Part shown: positions 5,471 through 7,312 of the stretch, piece after piece
Position numbering within the stretch: position 1 is the stretch's first letter
Layout: the number at the start of each line of letters is the position of its first letter
From: JAVBOV01 sp031550205
Lineage (GTDB): Bacteria; Pseudomonadota; Alphaproteobacteria; RF32; CAG-239
Assembly (NCBI GenBank): GCA_031550205.1
Contig: JAVBOV010000062.1
Coordinates: 1 to 7,312 of the forward strand
Reading direction: 5' to 3'
DNA: 7,312 nt
Translations under genes and position numbers: made by a program
Notes under the pieces: generated by a model
Seen by the model: only the letters and a program-made list of their open reading frames with translations
Told to the model about the DNA's origin: nothing
The model's database searches: none

Positions 5471-6225
5471 TGAGATATTTGCTGATTTGCATGCTGATGC
5501 TGGCTCTAACAACCGAAGCTCAGGCTCAGGAAACATCCGACGGGTTGGGTGATATTGAATCTTCCGCTCCGCAAACCGGGGTGGGGTCTTTTGCGGCTGA
5601 AAAAGACAACTGGCGCAGAGAAAATGAAAACAAAACGGTGATTTTGCAAACCATTATTGACTCCGTGGGCAAAGCCGGAATCTCAAATATTACCGATGCC
5701 GAGCAGGTTTTCTGCTATGAGGTTTCAACCAAACCGCTTGATTATAACGGATATACTTTGGACAATATGGCCTTAACCGGTTTTTGCGGCGTGGTCAGCA
5801 AAGAGCTGAAAGATATGATTGTTAAGCAGTTTTTGGCCACGGGAGAAAATATTGCTCTGGAGGTTTCAGAGCAATGCGTGATTAAACCCAAGCTTATGCT
5901 GCGCTTTGTTAAAGGCGTCGATTTTACGGACATTTTGCTTTCTTCGCCATGTTATTCCTTCTCGGTATTTTACGGAGGCAAGGTAAAAAGCTACAACTTT
6001 AAGCCGGGCGCCGATATTATTGACACCATGGTTGAGGCCTTTAAGACCAACCGCATGGACTTTACATCTCCGGCGCTTTTAAACCAGCTTTTGCCGGTCG
6101 GAGTGGTGCAGAATGAGGAACAAAAAAAGACGGTGCAGGAGAAATCCGGCCCGGTCAGAGGCTGGGAAACAGGTTCCGCTCAGCCGCAAGAAAAGAAGAG
6201 CGGCGGATGGAACGCCCTGCAGTAG
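5470..6225 (+). CDS. Exported four-cysteine protein of unknown function
   Basis: A 251-residue protein of no family I recognise. Residues 1-19 are a Sec signal peptide (MRYLLICMLMLALTTEAQA) with AQA before the likely cut at Gln20. Cys7 sits inside the hydrophobic core and is not a lipobox, so the protein is predicted to be soluble periplasmic or secreted. Residues 20-50 are polar. The core, about 55-200, holds four cysteines (82, 106, 136, 161), an even number fitting two disulfides. Its most distinctive stretch is LRFVKGVDFTDILLSSPC followed by SFSVFYGGKVKSYNFKPG (about 144-180). The last 40 residues are Gln/Lys/Gly-rich and probably disordered. It overlaps the methyltransferase stop by one base and has a strong ribosome binding site, so it is the coupled final gene of the operon. 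A role as an envelope partner of the ChpT/receiver/CheR set is inferred from position alone. Confidence 0.85.
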   Translation: MRYLLICMLMLALTTEAQAQETSDGLGDIESSAPQTGVGSFAAEKDNWRRENENKTVILQTIIDSVGKAGISNITDAEQVFCYEVSTKPLDYNGYTLDNMALTGFCGVVSKELKDMIVKQFLATGENIALEVSEQCVIKPKLMLRFVKGVDFTDILLSSPCYSFSVFYGGKVKSYNFKPGADIIDTMVEAFKTNRMDFTSPALLNQLLPVGVVQNEEQKKTVQEKSGPVRGWETGSAQPQEKKSGGWNALQ

Positions 6226-6236
6226 AAAATATTGCC

Positions 6237-6287
6237 GAGATCCTCACGCCTGACCGCCAAAATTTGGCGGTCGGGCTCAGGATGACA
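6237..6287. repeat. Palindromic extragenic element between the operon stop and terminator
   Basis: A perfect 10-bp inverted repeat, GACCGCCAAA (6252-6261) and TTTGGCGGTC (6263-6272), extends outward by four more pairs including one T-G. After a 3x2 internal loop, a second stem pairs ATCCT (6240-6244) with AGGAT (6279-6283). No T-run follows, so it is not itself a terminator. The outer arms (GAGATCCTC and CTCAGGATGACA) have the look of short dispersed palindromes seen between genes in many bacterial genomes. Copy number cannot be judged from one window. In the transcript it could protect the 3' end of the operon mRNA. Confidence 0.6.
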
Positions 6288-6293
6288 TAGATA

Positions 6294-6325
6294 AAAAAAC
6301 GACGGTTAAACAACCGTCGTTTTTT
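6294..6325. terminator. Bidirectional intrinsic terminator between convergent genes
   Basis: A perfect 14-bp inverted repeat (6294-6307 and 6312-6325) surrounds an AAAC loop. The GC-rich core is CGACGGTT/AACCGTCG, flanked by six A on one side and six T on the other, so it gives a hairpin plus U-tract in both directions. It ends the five-gene plus-strand operon and the convergent minus-strand gene, whose stop codon begins just one base away. Confidence 0.93.
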
Positions 6326-6326
6326 G

Positions 6327-7025
6327 TTACAATTCAACACTTCCTTCTTCTTTTATGACTTCATCGCAGACTTTCCAATCGATCTTGGCCTCATCTACAA
6401 ATATTTTAATGTTTGTGGACGAAGCCGCGTCATTTTTAGAATTAAGAAGCACCACATTTTGCTCGCCGGTGTGAACTACGCCGTCTTCTTTTTTATAGAC
6501 ATAGGGAATATGCACGCTGTATTCTCCCGGAAAACGGTGGCTGCGGCCGGTAGTTAAACGTACGACGTCAACGCCTTCAAATGTGGTTCCGATGGCAATG
6601 TGATAACGGTGTATCACTTGAAAATAGAAATACTTTTGAGGCAGCACCTCTTTTAAGCTATTATCCATAATTCCCAGCCACCGATGGTCTTTGCCCCTAA
6701 CGATAAAATACTCTCCGCGAGGCTGAAGCACCGAATATTCGTTTTTAAGCAAGATTTCATGCTTGCCGGTTTGGGAATCAGGCTCTATGCTTCTGATGCC
6801 TAAAAAACCGTTTGCTCTAAATATTTGAGCTTTTTTGCCTTTTACCAGACCCATAATCGGCGGCATATATTCTCCTAAATCTTCAGCGGAGAAATATGAC
6901 CCATCTTCTACAACCTCCGTAAAAGCATTATCGAGCTCTTTTTGAAATTTTTGAGCAGATGCAAAGTCAGGAGGGGTATTGGCAGGAGAGGTCTTCTTAC
7001 GTTTAAATATATTTGGTATTTTCAT
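6327..7025 (-). CDS. Cytoplasmic protein of unknown function with a WG-repeat-like segment
   Basis: A 232-residue protein with no signal peptide or membrane segment. It starts with a basic stretch (MKIPNIFKRKKTS), then a Pro/Ala linker, a charged helical region (about 22-45) and a predominantly beta-like part from about 60 to 215. RWLGIMDNSLKEVLPQKYFYFQVIHRYHIAIG (segments within residues 115-146) resembles a single WG/KWG repeat, whose usual pattern is 'yGliD..G.eviP..Yd.i....~~~~.v'. The resemblance is by eye and only one unit is clear. The ATG at 7025 has no Shine-Dalgarno sequence; a small CCGTT/AACGG hairpin lies 8-21 bases upstream. The gene stands alone, converging on the chpT operon and sharing its terminator. 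Function is unknown. Confidence 0.78.
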   Translation of the reverse strand: MKIPNIFKRKKTSPANTPPDFASAQKFQKELDNAFTEVVEDGSYFSAEDLGEYMPPIMGLVKGKKAQIFRANGFLGIRSIEPDSQTGKHEILLKNEYSVLQPRGEYFIVRGKDHRWLGIMDNSLKEVLPQKYFYFQVIHRYHIAIGTTFEGVDVVRLTTGRSHRFPGEYSVHIPYVYKKEDGVVHTGEQNVVLLNSKNDAASSTNIKIFVDEAKIDWKVCDEVIKEEGSVEL

Positions 7026-7141
7026 AATTGTATTGCCGTTTGATAACGGACTTTTTTAGTTGATATATAATAATTTTAATAAAGTAATTGATTAAAGTAG
7101 CGCAATATAACACAATTTTTTTTAAATTGCAACCCCTTTTA
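7026..7141. other. AT-rich upstream region of the 232-residue protein gene
   Basis: No gene is visible. On the minus strand it contains several TATA-like hexamers (for example around 7062-7074) that could serve as a -10, but no well-spaced -35 partner was found, so no promoter is assigned. A short inverted repeat (CCGTT/AACGG, loop ATCA) lies just before the start codon at 7025. Confidence 0.5.
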
Positions 7142-7312
7142 GACAGAATAGAGGAAAATTATTTTCAACTGCATCCACAAATTAACCCCACCCCAACCCT
7201 CCCCTGAAATCAGGGGAGGGAGGAAGGACGACAGAATAGAGGAAAATTCTTTTCAACTGCATCCACAAAATAACCCCACACCAACACTCCCCTGAAAAAA
7301 GGGGAGGGAGAG
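7142..7312. repeat. Tandem 88-bp direct repeat with internal hairpins, running into the window edge
   Basis: Unit 1 spans 7142-7229. Unit 2 starts at 7230 and is cut after 83 bases by the window end. The units agree at roughly nine of ten positions, with shared blocks GACAGAATAGAGGAAAATT and TTTTCAACTGCATCCACAA. Unit 1 carries a perfect 11-bp stem, CCCTCCCCTGA/TCAGGGGAGGG, at 7197-7220. Unit 2 keeps only the inner CTCCCC/GGGGAG stem (7287-7292 and 7301-7306) with an 8-base loop. No coding frame is apparent. The period is too long and the spacerless layout wrong for CRISPR. It looks like a noncoding extragenic repeat array that may continue to the right. Confidence 0.85.

Noticed and set aside
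5470..5540. Lipoprotein signal based on Cys7
   Set aside because: The residues before the cysteine are LLI, not a lipobox, and the cysteine lies too close to the N-terminus. AQA before residue 20 fits ordinary signal peptidase I cleavage better.
7142..7312. Possible CRISPR array
   Set aside because: The repeat unit is 88 bp with no unique spacers between copies, and no cas gene is present.

Overview
The window looks like the chromosome of an alphaproteobacterium. The strongest lineage marker is a ChpT-type histidine phosphotransferase, a family essentially confined to Alphaproteobacteria. A folate-dependent TrmFO and an HpnC/HpnD squalene-forming pair fit the same group. Base composition looks moderate and genes are tightly packed. 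No transposase, phage gene, tRNA or rRNA is visible. The exact genus cannot be told from the sequence.

Layout. (1) Positions 1-2327, minus strand: an operon of trmFO (tRNA m5U54 methyltransferase), hpnC (hydroxysqualene synthase) and hpnD (presqualene diphosphate synthase, cut by the left edge). Each junction overlaps (ATGA, then TAATG). (2) Positions 2328-2443: a compact divergent promoter region with two good sigma70-type promoters facing away from each other and a 24-bp tandem repeat between them. Both promoters place the transcription start at or within a few bases of the start codon. (3) Positions 2444-6225, plus strand: a five-gene operon of a secreted protein of unknown function, ChpT, a single-domain CheY-like response regulator, a CheR-type methyltransferase (TTG start), and a second secreted protein of unknown function with four cysteines in its mature part. 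Gaps are 12, 1, 14 and -1 bases. (4) Positions 6226-6326: a palindromic extragenic element, then a perfect 14-bp-stem bidirectional terminator shared with the convergent gene. (5) Positions 6327-7025, minus strand: a cytoplasmic protein of unknown function with a stretch resembling one WG repeat. (6) Positions 7026-7312: an AT-rich upstream region, then two copies of an 88-bp direct repeat, each with a GC-rich hairpin, running into the right edge.

How it may work together. The left operon ties a tRNA-modification enzyme to the first steps of hopanoid/squalene synthesis. The right operon is the more intriguing part. A phosphotransferase, a receiver and a methyltransferase, which form the core of a phosphorelay and a chemotaxis-adaptation step, are co-transcribed and translationally linked with two exported proteins. 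This suggests an envelope-linked signalling module. That function is inferred from gene order only; no chemoreceptor, CheA or CheB lies in the window.
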